Shown: positions 18,941 to 27,293, counted from the stretch's first letter. The stretch is DNA of 64,000 bases from Corynebacterium jeikeium (GCF_000738265.1 NZ_JFCQ01000029.1:310001-374000); one strand, 5' to 3'. Numbers and translations: made by a program. Notes: generated by a model from the letters alone, not told the origin.

Positions 18941-19000
18941 TAACGCCCACGCCCGTTGGACACGGGATTCAATCTGTGTCCCATACGGGGGTGGGCGCTT
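18941..19000 (-). promoter_or_regulatory. Long hairpin between rpsB and tsf (attenuator or terminator)
   Basis: ACGCCCACGCCCGT and GGACAC (18942-18963) pair with GTGTCC and ACGGGGGTGGGCGCT (18976-19000), giving a stem of about 20 bp with an internal bulge and a loop of about 12 nt. On the minus strand it lies about 20 bp after the rpsB stop, but no clean T run follows. It may be a partial terminator setting the rpsB to tsf ratio, or an mRNA-processing hairpin. Confidence 0.6.
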
Positions 19001-19020
19001 TATAGCTGTTCTACAACAGC

Positions 19021-19830
19021 TTATGCCTCAGACTTTTCCTCGGCGGTCTCAGCCTCAGCCGGAGCCTCGGTCTTCTCAGCCTCAGCCGGAGCCTTGTCAG
19101 CGTCGCCTGCAGCTTCCTTTGCAGCAGCTTCCTGGCGCTCGGCGCGTGCCTGGCGGCCGGCCTCAACAGCGGAGGAAATGATGCTGGTCAGCAGGTTTGC
19201 GGAACGGATGGCATCGTCGTTGCCCGGGATCGGGTAGTCGACAACGTCCGGGTCGCAGTTGGTATCCAGGATTGCGACAACCGGGATGTTCAGCTTCTGC
19301 GCCTCGGAGACAGCGATGTGCTCCTTGTTGGTGTCGACGATCCACAGTGCGGACGGGGTCTTGGTCATGTCCGCGATACCGCCCAGGACGCGCTCCAGCT
19401 TGTTGCGCTCGCGGGTCAGCATCAGAACTTCCTTCTTGGTGCGGCCCTTGTAGCCGTCCTCAGCTGCGTCCATTGCCTGCAGTTCCTTCAGGCGGTGCAG
19501 ACGCTTAGCAACGGTCTGGAAGTTGGTCAGCATGCCGCCCAGCCAGCGGTGGTTGACGTAAGGCATGCCAACACGCTCAGCCTCGTTAGCAACTGCTTCC
19601 TGAGCCTGCTTCTTGGTGCCGACGTACAGGATGTTGCCGCCGTGGGCGACGGTCTCCTTGACGAACTCGTAAGCCTCATCGATGTAGGTCAGGGTCTGCT
19701 GCAGGTCGATGATGTAGATGCCGTTGCGGTCGGTGAAGATGAAGCGCTTCATCTTCGGGTTCCAACGACGGGTCTGGTGACCGAAGTGGACACCAGCGTC
19801 CAGCAGCTCGCGCATAGTAACAACAGCCAT
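19021..19830 (-). CDS. rpsB: 30S ribosomal protein S2
   Basis: Small-subunit protein S2, needed for S1 binding and mRNA entry. The 269 residues begin [20 protein letters not shown]. They contain the signatures [20 protein letters not shown] and the core [19 protein letters not shown]. The C-terminal 50 residues form an Ala/Glu-rich tail ([21 protein letters not shown]-like), longer than in E. coli but common in high-GC actinobacteria. ATG 19830 fits homologues, and the frame upstream is unconserved. It is the first gene of rpsB-tsf. Confidence 0.97.
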   Translation of the reverse strand: MAVVTMRELLDAGVHFGHQTRRWNPKMKRFIFTDRNGIYIIDLQQTLTYIDEAYEFVKETVAHGGNILYVGTKKQAQEAVANEAERVGMPYVNHRWLGGMLTNFQTVAKRLHRLKELQAMDAAEDGYKGRTKKEVLMLTRERNKLERVLGGIADMTKTPSALWIVDTNKEHIAVSEAQKLNIPVVAILDTNCDPDVVDYPIPGNDDAIRSANLLTSIISSAVEAGRQARAERQEAAAKEAAGDADKAPAEAEKTEAPAEAETAEEKSEA

Positions 19831-20308
19831 GGTGTTACAGGGGCGTATTTCTTCTAGCCGGCCGTGTGGTCGGCGCCGCCCCTTCCTCGCTTTCAAAGTT
19901 TAGGGTTTGACGGTTTTCTTCACGATGCACTCGACACTCACTGTACGTGCGTGGCTTATGCACCATCCTGGCAGATACTTCCCCGGTGTAGCTGTGACTC
20001 GCCATGTTCGCCCGCCGTCGTTAGCGGGACCGTGCTGGTGAGCCATTGTGTGGGGTGCGAATTATCTACGCGTAGTCAGTAGCCTTGCTCTACCCCACGG
20101 TCTTCGCGAAACCGCTTGCCCTCCATGTGAATGTCACATGCGAGTTGCATGAGGACGAGCCCGGACATACTGCGACTGCTACCCTACCCCCACTCACGCT
20201 GCTGAAACAAGTCCACCCGCGCGTGTCCTGTGGACAACTTTTAGTTATCCACAACCTCACGCCTATGCCCTTTCTTTTTTATGACGCCCCCACGCATCAT
20301 CTTTAACC
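19831..20308. other. 478-bp spacer between rpsB and the M23-like gene
   Basis: No convincing gene is seen here. It must hold the rpsB promoter on the minus strand and the promoter of the M23-like gene on the plus strand. Its right part contains a pair of facing DnaA-box-like sequences (20229-20253) and a T-tract/TGACGCCCCC element (20271-20291). The rest looks like unremarkable spacer. Confidence 0.6.
20229..20253. promoter_or_regulatory. Facing pair of DnaA-box-like sequences
   Basis: TGTGGACAA (20229-20237) reads TTGTCCACA on the minus strand, and TTATCCACA (20245-20253) is a perfect consensus DnaA box on the plus strand. Together they form a 10-bp-arm inverted repeat with one mismatch around a 5-nt centre. 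No AT-rich unwinding region, dnaA or dnaN lies nearby, so this is not an origin. A DnaA-titration or regulatory site is possible. Confidence 0.45.
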
Positions 20309-20905
20309 ATGATCCCACGGCTTAACCGCACCCTCTGCCTCACTCTTGCACTGGTCTTCTTCTGTGCGGGCGTTCCGTTATCCCCTGCACCCTCTGCCCT
20401 ATCCCAATCTGCAGAGCCCCAATCTGCAACGACTCAATCTGCAGCGACTCAATCAGATTTACCCCGCATCGTCCGCTCCCACCGACTGCCCTCGGCGAAG
20501 GATGCGCAGGTGATCCGCGCCGCGGACATTCCGGACGCGGTCTGGAAGCCCGGGCACCGCGGCGTGGATCTGCAGGCCTCGCCCGGCCAGGTGATCGTGG
20601 CCAGCAGGGGTGGCATCGTGGCCTTCGCTGGCGTGGTGGCGGGCACGCCGGTGGTCTCGATCAGCCATTCGGATGGCATTCGCACCACGTACGAGCCGGT
20701 ACTCGCCCGCGTCCGTGCCGGACAAAAGATCCGCCGGGGCGAGGCCATCGGAGTGCTGGCGGATGCCGCTGCCCTGCCCGACTACGCCCGCAAATCCCCG
20801 GGACTGTCCTGGGGCGCCAGGCTGGAGGGCAGAAAGCGAGCCTACATCGACCCGATGACCTTGCTCGGCAGTGTGCGGGTCAGGCTCTGGGATGCGCCTG
20901 GTTAA
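20309..20905 (+). CDS. Secreted M23 (LytM)-fold protein, probably catalytically degenerate
   Basis: A 198-residue exported protein. A signal peptide (about residues 1-32, cleavage near SALSQ) precedes a short tandem repeat (SATTQSAATQS) and an M23 peptidase fold. The first zinc motif HxxxD is kept in GHRGVDLQA, and HSDGIRTTYEPV matches the family. The final 'LHWGxR' motif reads LSWGARL, so the last catalytic/zinc His is Ser. It may therefore act as a regulator or binder of murein, like EnvC-type proteins, rather than as an endopeptidase. That is inferred. Its 3' end overlaps xerC by 26 bp in convergent orientation. Confidence 0.75.
   Translation: MIPRLNRTLCLTLALVFFCAGVPLSPAPSALSQSAEPQSATTQSAATQSDLPRIVRSHRLPSAKDAQVIRAADIPDAVWKPGHRGVDLQASPGQVIVASRGGIVAFAGVVAGTPVVSISHSDGIRTTYEPVLARVRAGQKIRRGEAIGVLADAAALPDYARKSPGLSWGARLEGRKRAYIDPMTLLGSVRVRLWDAPG
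20405..20456. repeat. About 15-bp tandem repeat in the M23-like gene
   Basis: The unit CAATCTGCAxxGxCT is repeated about 3.3 times with small changes. It encodes QSAEP-QSATT-QSAAT-QS in the linker between the signal peptide and the M23 fold. The repeat number could vary between strains. Confidence 0.6.
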
Positions 20906-21788
20906 ACACGGCCTTCAGCCGTTCTGTGCCCACGTGAGTATAGATCTGCGTGGTGGACATGTTGGCGTGGCCGAGCAGCTCCTGCACCACCCGCAGGTCT
21001 GCACCGCCCTCGAGGATTGCCGTGGCCGCGGAGTGCCGCAGGCCGTGCGGCGACAGGCGCGGCCCGGGGCCTGCCTGGGTTACGCGGTTCACAACGGTGC
21101 GCACTTGGCGGGGGTCGATCCTCTTGCCCCTAGTCCCGACGAACAGTGCCGGGGTTCCCTTGGCCATCGTGGTGCGAGCCGAAAGCCACTGTTCCAAAGC
21201 AGCCGAGACCGTAGCGCCGAAGGGCACAACCCGGGTCTTGTTGCCCTTACCCGTGACCCGGAGGAGGTTATTGGAGAAATCCACATCGTCAACGTCGCAC
21301 CCCGCGAGTTCCGATACGCGGATACCGGTGGCGTAGAGCAGCTCGACCATCGCCCAGTCGCGGATGCTCTGCGGGTCGGAATCTTGCGGTTCCGTGCGCA
21401 AGCCGTCCAGCAAGTCGGCGGCCTGATCGGCCCGCAACACGCGCGGAAGCGTGCGCTGCGGCTTGGGTGCTTTCAGCGCTGCGACGGGGTTGGCCTGCAC
21501 GAATCCACGGTGGGCCAGGAACGCCCCGAAACCGCGCATGCTGGAGGCCAGACGGGACAGGCTGGCCCTGCTGGCGCCGTTATCGACCGCCCAGCCGAGC
21601 ACGTCTCGGGCGCGGTCGAGGTCGAATTGTTCGATGCGTTCCAGACCCTCCAGAGCGCTGTCGAGGTCCCGTCGGTAAGCACGGATTGTGTTCTCGCTGC
21701 GCCCCACGACGTGGCGCAGGTGCTGTTCGTAGTCGTCCAGCGCAGACCACAGCGGCGCCGTGGTGCCAGTGGGACGAGAGTTGTTCAT
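20880..21788 (-). CDS. xerC: Tyrosine recombinase XerC
   Basis: Resolves chromosome dimers at dif with XerD and FtsK. The 302-residue protein has the N-terminal SAM-like core-binding domain (about residues 8-95). The catalytic domain has Arg in LYATGIRVSEL, the HGLRHSAAT box, the HxxxW-equivalent His in LLGHANMSTTQIYTHV, and the nucleophilic Tyr in IYTHV. Start ATG 21788. It lies 17 bp downstream of dprA on the same strand, in the order yraN-comM-dprA-xerC found across actinobacteria. Being next to dprA favours XerC over XerD. Confidence 0.92.
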   Translation of the reverse strand: MNNSRPTGTTAPLWSALDDYEQHLRHVVGRSENTIRAYRRDLDSALEGLERIEQFDLDRARDVLGWAVDNGASRASLSRLASSMRGFGAFLAHRGFVQANPVAALKAPKPQRTLPRVLRADQAADLLDGLRTEPQDSDPQSIRDWAMVELLYATGIRVSELAGCDVDDVDFSNNLLRVTGKGNKTRVVPFGATVSAALEQWLSARTTMAKGTPALFVGTRGKRIDPRQVRTVVNRVTQAGPGPRLSPHGLRHSAATAILEGGADLRVVQELLGHANMSTTQIYTHVGTERLKAVFNQAHPRA

Positions 21789-21805
21789 GTGACCAATCTA
21801 GCTGG

Positions 21806-22996
21806 TCACTCGACCCTAATCCAGCGATCGGCCTCTCGGCGAAGTCTGCCCATCCCCTCCAAGTCGCGCAGGCACCGAATCACCGTGCGCGCGGGCAAAC
21901 CGGTGGCCTCCACCAACTGGGGCAGCCGGCCTTCGGGACCGCGGCCGCTGGGGAGGGCGGCGGCGTCGATAACCGCGACATGTTCCCAATTCAACAGCTC
22001 GGAGCGATCCTCCGCACCAAACCCCAAGGCCATCTGCTCGCCGAGGGGGCTGAGCTCCTCGATGAGGTCGCGGGCGCTGACGGCCAGGGTGGCGCGCGAC
22101 GTGCGGATGCGTTCGAGACACCCCAGCGAGGCATGCGAGGTGACGGGGCCGGGGACGGCGAAGGTCGGCTTCACGAAGGCCTCGGCCCAGTTCAGGGTGT
22201 TCAGTGCACCGCTGCGCAGGGGCGCCTCCACGACCAGGGTTGCCTGGCTGAGAGCCGCGGCCAAACGGTTACGGGTGAGGAAGCGATGGCGGGCCGGCGG
22301 AGTGCCCGGTGGATACTCGCTAATGAGGAGCCCACCGGCGGCGACGATCTGCTCGAACAGCTCCGCGTGCGCCTTGGGATAGGGCACGTCAAGGCCACAT
22401 GCCATGACCACCAGGGTCGGAATCTGGGACTGCAACGCCGCGCGATGGACGAGTGCGTCGATACCGATCGCACCGCCGGAGATCAGGCTGAAGCCCGCAT
22501 CCGCCAGGTCTCCTGCGAAGGACTTGGTGACCTGCTCGCCGTAGCGCGTGGCCGCGCGGGTGCCGACGACCGTGACGGAACGGCGCACTGCCGTGTCCAG
22601 GCGCATATCGCCGCGCACCCACAGGGCAAAAGGAGCGGCAGCCTGGCCACGGACGGAAGAATCGTGATCGGCGCCCGAATCTGCCATGCGGACGAAGCTG
22701 GCGGTCAGTTCCGCGGGCCACTCGTCATCCTCTGGAGTGACCAGGCGCCAACCACGGGCAGCCGCGAGCTCCGCGTCGGCCCTGGGGTCGTGGTCGTAGC
22801 GCTGGGAGGTCGCATCGGCCAGGGCATCGGGCAGGATCCCAGCCCGGCGCGCCAGGGCGTCAGCTACGGCCTGTACCTGGGAGGGGCCGGCCTGATCCCA
22901 GCCGTCGGGCCAGAGTATGTCCAGCACGTCCAGGCGGGAGGCCTCAACGACTCGCCGTACGTAGGCCCACGCTAAAAAATTTTTTTGAGTAGTCAT
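21806..22996 (-). CDS. dprA: DNA-processing protein DprA (Smf)
   Basis: In competent bacteria DprA loads RecA on incoming single strands. In corynebacteria its role is unproven. The 396-residue protein has the Rossmann-like core. It includes SVTVVGTRAATRYGE, LISGGAIGIDALVHRAAL, VMACGLDVPYPKAHAELF and GGLLISEYPPGTPPARHRFLTRNR. A winged-helix domain occupies the last 60 residues. Its start ATG overlaps the comM stop (ATGA at 22993-22996). The fifth codon begins an AAAAAATTTTTTT tract that contains one of the AAAATTTT palindromes. Confidence 0.93.
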   Translation of the reverse strand: MTTQKNFLAWAYVRRVVEASRLDVLDILWPDGWDQAGPSQVQAVADALARRAGILPDALADATSQRYDHDPRADAELAAARGWRLVTPEDDEWPAELTASFVRMADSGADHDSSVRGQAAAPFALWVRGDMRLDTAVRRSVTVVGTRAATRYGEQVTKSFAGDLADAGFSLISGGAIGIDALVHRAALQSQIPTLVVMACGLDVPYPKAHAELFEQIVAAGGLLISEYPPGTPPARHRFLTRNRLAAALSQATLVVEAPLRSGALNTLNWAEAFVKPTFAVPGPVTSHASLGCLERIRTSRATLAVSARDLIEELSPLGEQMALGFGAEDRSELLNWEHVAVIDAAALPSGRGPEGRLPQLVEATGLPARTVIRCLRDLEGMGRLRREADRWIRVE

Positions 22997-24555
22997 CGCT
23001 GTGCCTCCGCTGGTTCTCTGCTCGCCGGTTCTCTGCTCGCTAGCTCGCTGTCTGCGCCGAAAAGTTCGACCGCGTCGCTGATGTGGCCCAGATGCGGGGC
23101 GGCGGCGTGGTCCAAGTCCGCAAGGGTCCAGGCGACGCGAATGGCGCGGTCCACTCCCCGCTGTGTGATGGTGCCGGTGCGCAGCATGTCCTCCAGCAGT
23201 AGCGAGCCGGATTCGTCCACTCCGACCTGGCGCAAAGTTCTTCCGGGCACCAGCGCGTTACTAGCGGCGCCCCATCGCTGTCGGGCACGATCCCGGGCCT
23301 CGGCCACCCGCTGGGCTACGGTGGCGCTGGGCTCTCCAAAATTTTTGAGCCCCTCGATCTGCGGCCTGCCGGTGGTGGCTGCGAACACGTCCACGCGATC
23401 CCGCAGCGGTCCGGATAGCTTCGCCTGATACCGGCTACGAATGCCCGACGGGCAGCGGCAATCTATGGGCAGCTCCGCCCCGCATGGGCAGGGGTTTGCG
23501 GCCAGCACCAGCTGAAAATCGGCGGGGAAGCTGGAGATCCTCTGCGCCCGCATGAGCTCTACGCGCCGCTGCTCCATCGGCACGCGCAGACATTCCAAGG
23601 AATCTCGGCGTGCCTCGGCGACCTCGTCGATAAACAACACCCCGTGGTGTGCCAGGCTCACCGCCCCGGGCACCGGGATCCGCCCGCCGCCGATCAGGGC
23701 CGCCGGTGTGACGTTGTGATGTGGGGCGATAAACGGCCGTTGCCCCGCAAGTACCTCCGGCAGGTTCCCCTTCACCCCCGCCAACGAGTGGACGCTGGCG
23801 GCCTCTATGCGCTCGCTGTCCGTCATCGGTGGCAGAATCCCCGGCAACCGTTCGGCCAACATGGATTTGCCACTGCCTGGCGGCCCGGTCAGCAGCAGGT
23901 TATGGCCCCCAGCTGCGGCGACCTCCACGGCCCGGCACGCGGCAGGCTGCCCCAGAACGTCCGCCAGATCCCCCACCGGGCGGGGTGCAGCGTGCTCCCC
24001 CGGGCACGCTTCCGGCAACACCCCACCGCGCAGCCAGTCGATCACCCCGCCCAGGTTGCGGGCGACCAGGACAGTGATGGATCCGTCGACGGCAGCGGCT
24101 GCCTCGGCAGCTTCGGCCTCATTGCCGACGGGCACCACGACGGTGGAAAAGCCCTCCATCGCTGCGGCCAGCACCAGTGCGAATACCCCCTGCACCGGAC
24201 GGACCTGCCCGTCCAGTCCCAGCTCCCCCACTAGGACTGCACCCGAAAGCCTCCCCGCCCCCAGCGCATCGTCAGCGACCGCCGACAACATCGCGCACAC
24301 CATCGCCAGGTCGTAACCCGCCCCCTGCTTCGGCAACCCGGCAGGCGATAGGCTCATGACAGTCCGCGACCCCGGCCACCCCACGCCGGAGTTCTTCAGC
24401 GCCGAACGGATGCGATCCTTCGCCTGCACCACTGCGGTATCCCCCATACCGACGATCGAGATGCCGGGAAGCCCCCTACTCACATCACACTCGACGGTGA
24501 TCACCGTCCGCCGTGTCCCTTCCAACGCAATCGACTGCGCGTGCCCCACGGCCAC
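22993..24555 (-). CDS. comM: ComM/YifB family AAA+ Mg-chelatase-like ATPase
   Basis: A 520-residue protein with an N-terminal Lon-protease-like fold (about residues 20-175), a central AAA+ Mg-chelatase domain and a C-terminal helical domain. Walker A is in GPPGSGKSMLAERLPGI and Walker B in GVLFIDEVAEARRDSLECLR. The zinc-like CPCGxxxxDCRCPSG motif (about 375-390) is typical. In Vibrio and Haemophilus ComM is a hexameric branch-migration helicase used in natural transformation. Here it sits in the conserved yraN-comM-dprA-xerC cluster. It begins at GTG 24555, 4 bp after yraN. It contains one AAAATTTT site (23338). Confidence 0.92.
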   Translation of the reverse strand: MAVGHAQSIALEGTRRTVITVECDVSRGLPGISIVGMGDTAVVQAKDRIRSALKNSGVGWPGSRTVMSLSPAGLPKQGAGYDLAMVCAMLSAVADDALGAGRLSGAVLVGELGLDGQVRPVQGVFALVLAAAMEGFSTVVVPVGNEAEAAEAAAAVDGSITVLVARNLGGVIDWLRGGVLPEACPGEHAAPRPVGDLADVLGQPAACRAVEVAAAGGHNLLLTGPPGSGKSMLAERLPGILPPMTDSERIEAASVHSLAGVKGNLPEVLAGQRPFIAPHHNVTPAALIGGGRIPVPGAVSLAHHGVLFIDEVAEARRDSLECLRVPMEQRRVELMRAQRISSFPADFQLVLAANPCPCGAELPIDCRCPSGIRSRYQAKLSGPLRDRVDVFAATTGRPQIEGLKNFGEPSATVAQRVAEARDRARQRWGAASNALVPGRTLRQVGVDESGSLLLEDMLRTGTITQRGVDRAIRVAWTLADLDHAAAPHLGHISDAVELFGADSELASREPASREPAEAQR

Positions 24556-24558
24556 TGG

Positions 24559-24918
24559 TCACCACACCCCTTCGACGTGCTCGCGCACCCCATCGGGACC
24601 AACATCGATCACGTCCACGCGCAGTCCCCCAGAAAACTGCACCCCCTCGCGGTTCTGTTCCAACCACAATCCGGCCAGCGTGCGGATCCGCCTCAGTTTC
24701 CGCGGCCCCACCGCCGCCACTCCGCCCCCGTCGGAGTCCGAGGTACGATACTTCACCTCGATAAAAGCCAGGCCGTCCTCGGGTGTCCGCGCCACCACGT
24801 CCAGCTCCCCGTAGCGGGTATAGAAGTTCCGATCCAGCACCTCGTACCCCGCCCGCTGTAGATACTCGGTGGCCAGACTCTCCCCCGCGTCGCCCACCGC
24901 GCGCTTGTTTACCGCCAT
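24559..24918 (-). CDS. yraN: YraN/UPF0102 family endonuclease-like protein
   Basis: A 119-residue Holliday-junction-resolvase-fold protein. The conserved N terminus is [17 protein letters not shown]. The catalytic-like Glu/Asp/Lys set lies in [10 protein letters not shown] and [11 protein letters not shown], as in the PD-(D/E)xK superfamily. ATG 24918 is chosen because AGAAGGGGA precedes it and family proteins begin with this segment. It is the first gene of the yraN-comM-dprA-xerC cluster, so its promoter should lie in 24919-25015. Confidence 0.9.
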   Translation of the reverse strand: MAVNKRAVGDAGESLATEYLQRAGYEVLDRNFYTRYGELDVVARTPEDGLAFIEVKYRTSDSDGGGVAAVGPRKLRRIRTLAGLWLEQNREGVQFSGGLRVDVIDVGPDGVREHVEGVW

Positions 24919-25018
24919 TGCGTCCCCTTCTTGATACCGGCACCGACCCCCACGGTCGGCACCTGGTTCACAAGTGTGGGGCATTATCCCCGCAAGGGGG
25001 CGTCACTAAACAAACAAG

Positions 25019-25058
25019 AACAACAAAAGCCCAGGGGGCTGTGGAAAACCCCTGGGCT
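25019..25058 (-). terminator. Rho-independent terminator after the DUF2469 gene
   Basis: AGCCCAGGGG (25028-25037) pairs with CCCCTGGGCT (25049-25058) in a 10-bp perfect stem with an 11-nt loop. On the minus strand the stem is followed by TTTTGTTGTTCTTG. It lies 25 bp past the DUF2469 stop and isolates the lepB-rnhB-DUF2469 unit from yraN. Confidence 0.85.
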
Positions 25059-25083
25059 GTGAGTTCACAAGAGAAAAAGCAGG

Positions 25084-25389
25084 TCAGTCCGGTAATTGCA
25101 GCTCGGGCTTGTCGAGCTCCTCGATGTTGACGTCCTTGTAGGTAATCACGCGCACGTAGCGGACGAAACGGGCGGGGCGGTACATGTCCCACACCCAAGC
25201 GTCGGACATGCGGACCTCGTAGTAGACCTCGCCGCCGGAGTTGCGCGGGATCAGCTCCACGGCGTTGGCCAGGTAGAAGCGGCGCTCGGTCTCCACCACA
25301 TAGGAAAACTGGCTGACCACGTCGCGGTACTCGCGGTACATCGACAGCTCGACGTTTGCTTCGTAGTCGTCTAGTTCCTCAGCGCTCAC
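25084..25389 (-). CDS. DUF2469 family protein
   Basis: A 101-residue acidic protein that matches actinobacterial DUF2469 proteins over its whole length (MSAEELDDYEANVELSMYRE and YRDVVSQFSYVVETERRFYLAN). It is always found beside rnhB and lepB. It has no transmembrane segment or catalytic motif. GTG 25389 is chosen because it matches homologues and has AGGGTAGG ahead. The gene is 4 bp downstream of rnhB. Function unknown. Confidence 0.88.
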   Translation of the reverse strand: MSAEELDDYEANVELSMYREYRDVVSQFSYVVETERRFYLANAVELIPRNSGGEVYYEVRMSDAWVWDMYRPARFVRYVRVITYKDVNIEELDKPELQLPD

Positions 25390-25393
25390 GAAC

Positions 25394-26020
25394 CTACCCT
25401 CGATCCTTTCCCTCGAGCCACTGCCGGTGCGCAGCAGCCACGTTCTTGTAACTGTAGCGGTGATACGGGGTGCCACCGTGCAGACTCACCGCGTCCATGT
25501 GAGCCTTGGTGCCATAACCCTTGTGACTAGCCAAACCATACCCCGGGAATTCCTCGTCGAGCGTTCGCAACACTCGATCCCTGGAAACCTTTGCCAGCAC
25601 GCTTGCCGCGCTGATGCACTTGGCCATCTGATCGCCCTTCACCACAGGCAGGTGAGGCATAGGCAGGCCGGGAACCTTGACCGCGTCCGTCAACACGTAG
25701 CCGGGCTGCACCTCCAGCGCCGCCACTGCCCGTCGCATGCCGGACACGTTGGCGTGCTGAATACCAAAGCGGTCGATGTCTTCGGCGCTGATGTGGATGA
25801 TCGAATAGGCAACGGCGACGTCCCGGATGACGTCGTAGAGGCGCTCGCGGGTCCTCTCCGTCAGCTTCTTGGAATCGGTCAGGCGGTCTAGCCCCGTGTT
25901 CTCCAGCTCCGCGGGCAGAATGCAGGCTGCGATCGAAATCGGCCCGCAGCACGCCCCGCGACCGGCCTCGTCCACTCCGGCGACTGGCCCCAGTCCCGCG
26001 GCGATGAGCTCACTTTCCAT
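25394..26020 (-). CDS. rnhB: Ribonuclease HII
   Basis: Removes ribonucleotides misincorporated in DNA and degrades RNA in RNA-DNA hybrids. The 208-residue protein carries the DEAGRG motif ([13 protein letters not shown], residues 15-27) with the first catalytic Asp-Glu pair. [15 protein letters not shown] and [11 protein letters not shown], with a further catalytic Asp, follow. It starts at ATG 26020, 12 bp after lepB, and is followed by the DUF2469 gene, the usual actinobacterial order. Confidence 0.96.
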   Translation of the reverse strand: MESELIAAGLGPVAGVDEAGRGACCGPISIAACILPAELENTGLDRLTDSKKLTERTRERLYDVIRDVAVAYSIIHISAEDIDRFGIQHANVSGMRRAVAALEVQPGYVLTDAVKVPGLPMPHLPVVKGDQMAKCISAASVLAKVSRDRVLRTLDEEFPGYGLASHKGYGTKAHMDAVSLHGGTPYHRYSYKNVAAAHRQWLEGKDRG

Positions 26021-26032
26021 CGAGCCTGGGAT

Positions 26033-26866
26033 CTAGCCCTGGATCGGCAGGGAATCCACGCCGCCGATGCGGCTGAACGGCAGCAGGATGGACTCGACCT
26101 CGCCGACGATGTTCTCCTCCGGGATCGTGCCCTGGTACTCGTCGCCCATGTGCGCGCGGGAATCCAGCGAGTTCGTACGGTTATCGCCCATCACCCACAC
26201 GGAGTTTTCCGGCACGGTCACCGGCCCGAAGTAGTCACCCTGGCACTCCTTGGAGCCCGTGGTGGGGTCGATCGGGTTGACCGGCGGGTTCATTGTATAG
26301 GAATCGTCGACCTTCTTGCCGTTGACCATGATGCCCGGGTCACCTTCCTGGCACTGCACGGTCTGGCCGCCGGTGGCGATTACGCGCTTGACCAGGGTGT
26401 TCTCGTCCGGTGCAATGATGCCGATCGTGGCGCCGAGGTTCTGCAGGCCACGCATCACGCCGTTGGAGCTGCGGCGGGAAACGTATTCCTCATTCCACGA
26501 TTCCGTGCCGACGAAGACGATCACGTCGCCCGGCTCCGGGCTCTTGTCCCCGCGGTAAGCCAGCTTGTTCACGAAGATGCGGTCGGGCGTGCAGCCGTGG
26601 CAGCCGTGCAGGGTGGGTTCCATCGACTCGGAAGGAATCAGGTACATGCGCCCAACGAAGTTGTTGAAGGCGCCGAGCACCAGCATCGTAATCAAGATGA
26701 TTATCGGCATCTCTACCCACCATGGGTAGGTCTTCTTCTGTTTCTTTTTTGGTGACGCCCCCTCCTCCGGCTGAGCCTCGCCTTGCGGCGCACCGTTGAC
26801 GTAATCCGTTTCGGGGCGCTTGTCGGGGTTTGCGTTGGGGTCGTTCGAATCCTGTCGATGAGTCAC
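26033..26866 (-). CDS. lepB: Signal peptidase I
   Basis: Cleaves signal peptides of exported preproteins. The 277-residue protein has an acidic/basic cytoplasmic N terminus of about 50 residues, then one transmembrane anchor (VEMPIIILITMLVLGAFNNF). Catalytic Ser81 is in LIPSESMEPTL and catalytic Lys in LVKRVIATGGQTV, and box E is GDNRTNSLDSR. It is the first gene of lepB-rnhB-DUF2469. The lysine-rich stretch KKKQKKTY is encoded by a T-tract (minus-strand A tract) that forms part of a T-tract/TGACGCCCCC element at 26741-26762. Confidence 0.95.
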   Translation of the reverse strand: MTHRQDSNDPNANPDKRPETDYVNGAPQGEAQPEEGASPKKKQKKTYPWWVEMPIIILITMLVLGAFNNFVGRMYLIPSESMEPTLHGCHGCTPDRIFVNKLAYRGDKSPEPGDVIVFVGTESWNEEYVSRRSSNGVMRGLQNLGATIGIIAPDENTLVKRVIATGGQTVQCQEGDPGIMVNGKKVDDSYTMNPPVNPIDPTTGSKECQGDYFGPVTVPENSVWVMGDNRTNSLDSRAHMGDEYQGTIPEENIVGEVESILLPFSRIGGVDSLPIQG

Positions 26867-26892
26867 AAGGAATCAGGATACCAGTGCCCTCA

Positions 26893-26929
26893 ACAGCAAA
26901 AAACCCAGCCACACGAGTGTGACTGGGTT
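26893..26929 (-). terminator. Rho-independent terminator after rplS
   Basis: AACCCAG and CACAC (26902-26914) pair with GTGTG and CTGGGTT (26917-26929) around a 2-nt centre, with one internal mismatch. On the minus strand a run of six T follows. It lies 22 bp past the rplS stop and separates rplS from lepB. Confidence 0.88.
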
Positions 26930-26951
26930 GGTACCGCTTCGGGGTGAAGGG

Positions 26952-27293
26952 TTAGCGGCGCTCCTTGATGCGGGCTGCCTTACCGCGACGATCGCGCAGG
27001 TAGTACAGCTTCGCACGGCGGACCTTACCGCGGGACAGAACGTCGATGTGGTCGATGTTCGGGGAGTGAACCGGGAAGGTACGCTCCACACCAATGCCGA
27101 AGGAGATCTTGCGGATGGTGAAGGTCTCACGGATGCCGGAGTTCTGGCGACGGATCACAACGCCACGGAAAACCTGCAGACGGGACTTGGAGCCCTCGAT
27201 AACCTTGACGTGGACGTCCAGGGTATCGCCGGGACGGAACTCTGGAATGTCGTCGCGCAGCTGAGCTGCATCGACCTTATCTAGAATGTGCAT
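26952..27293 (-). CDS. rplS: 50S ribosomal protein L19
   Basis: Large-subunit protein at the 30S-50S interface. The 113 residues contain [39 protein letters not shown] and the C-terminal [22 protein letters not shown] 27293 is set by homology (MHILDKVD...) and AAAGGA ahead. In many bacteria rplS closes the rpsP-rimM-trmD operon. Here it is monocistronic and about 8 kb from trmD, with tex and the bet cluster between them. Confidence 0.97.
   Translation of the reverse strand: MHILDKVDAAQLRDDIPEFRPGDTLDVHVKVIEGSKSRLQVFRGVVIRRQNSGIRETFTIRKISFGIGVERTFPVHSPNIDHIDVLSRGKVRRAKLYYLRDRRGKAARIKERR

Noticed and set aside
20229-20253. DnaA boxes considered as a replication origin
   Set aside because: Only two boxes, no AT-rich unwinding element, and no dnaA, dnaN or parAB genes in the window.
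21806-24918. yraN-comM-dprA considered as evidence of a natural-competence locus
   Set aside because: These genes are conserved in non-competent actinobacteria, and no comEA/comEC or pilus genes lie in the window. They do not by themselves show competence.
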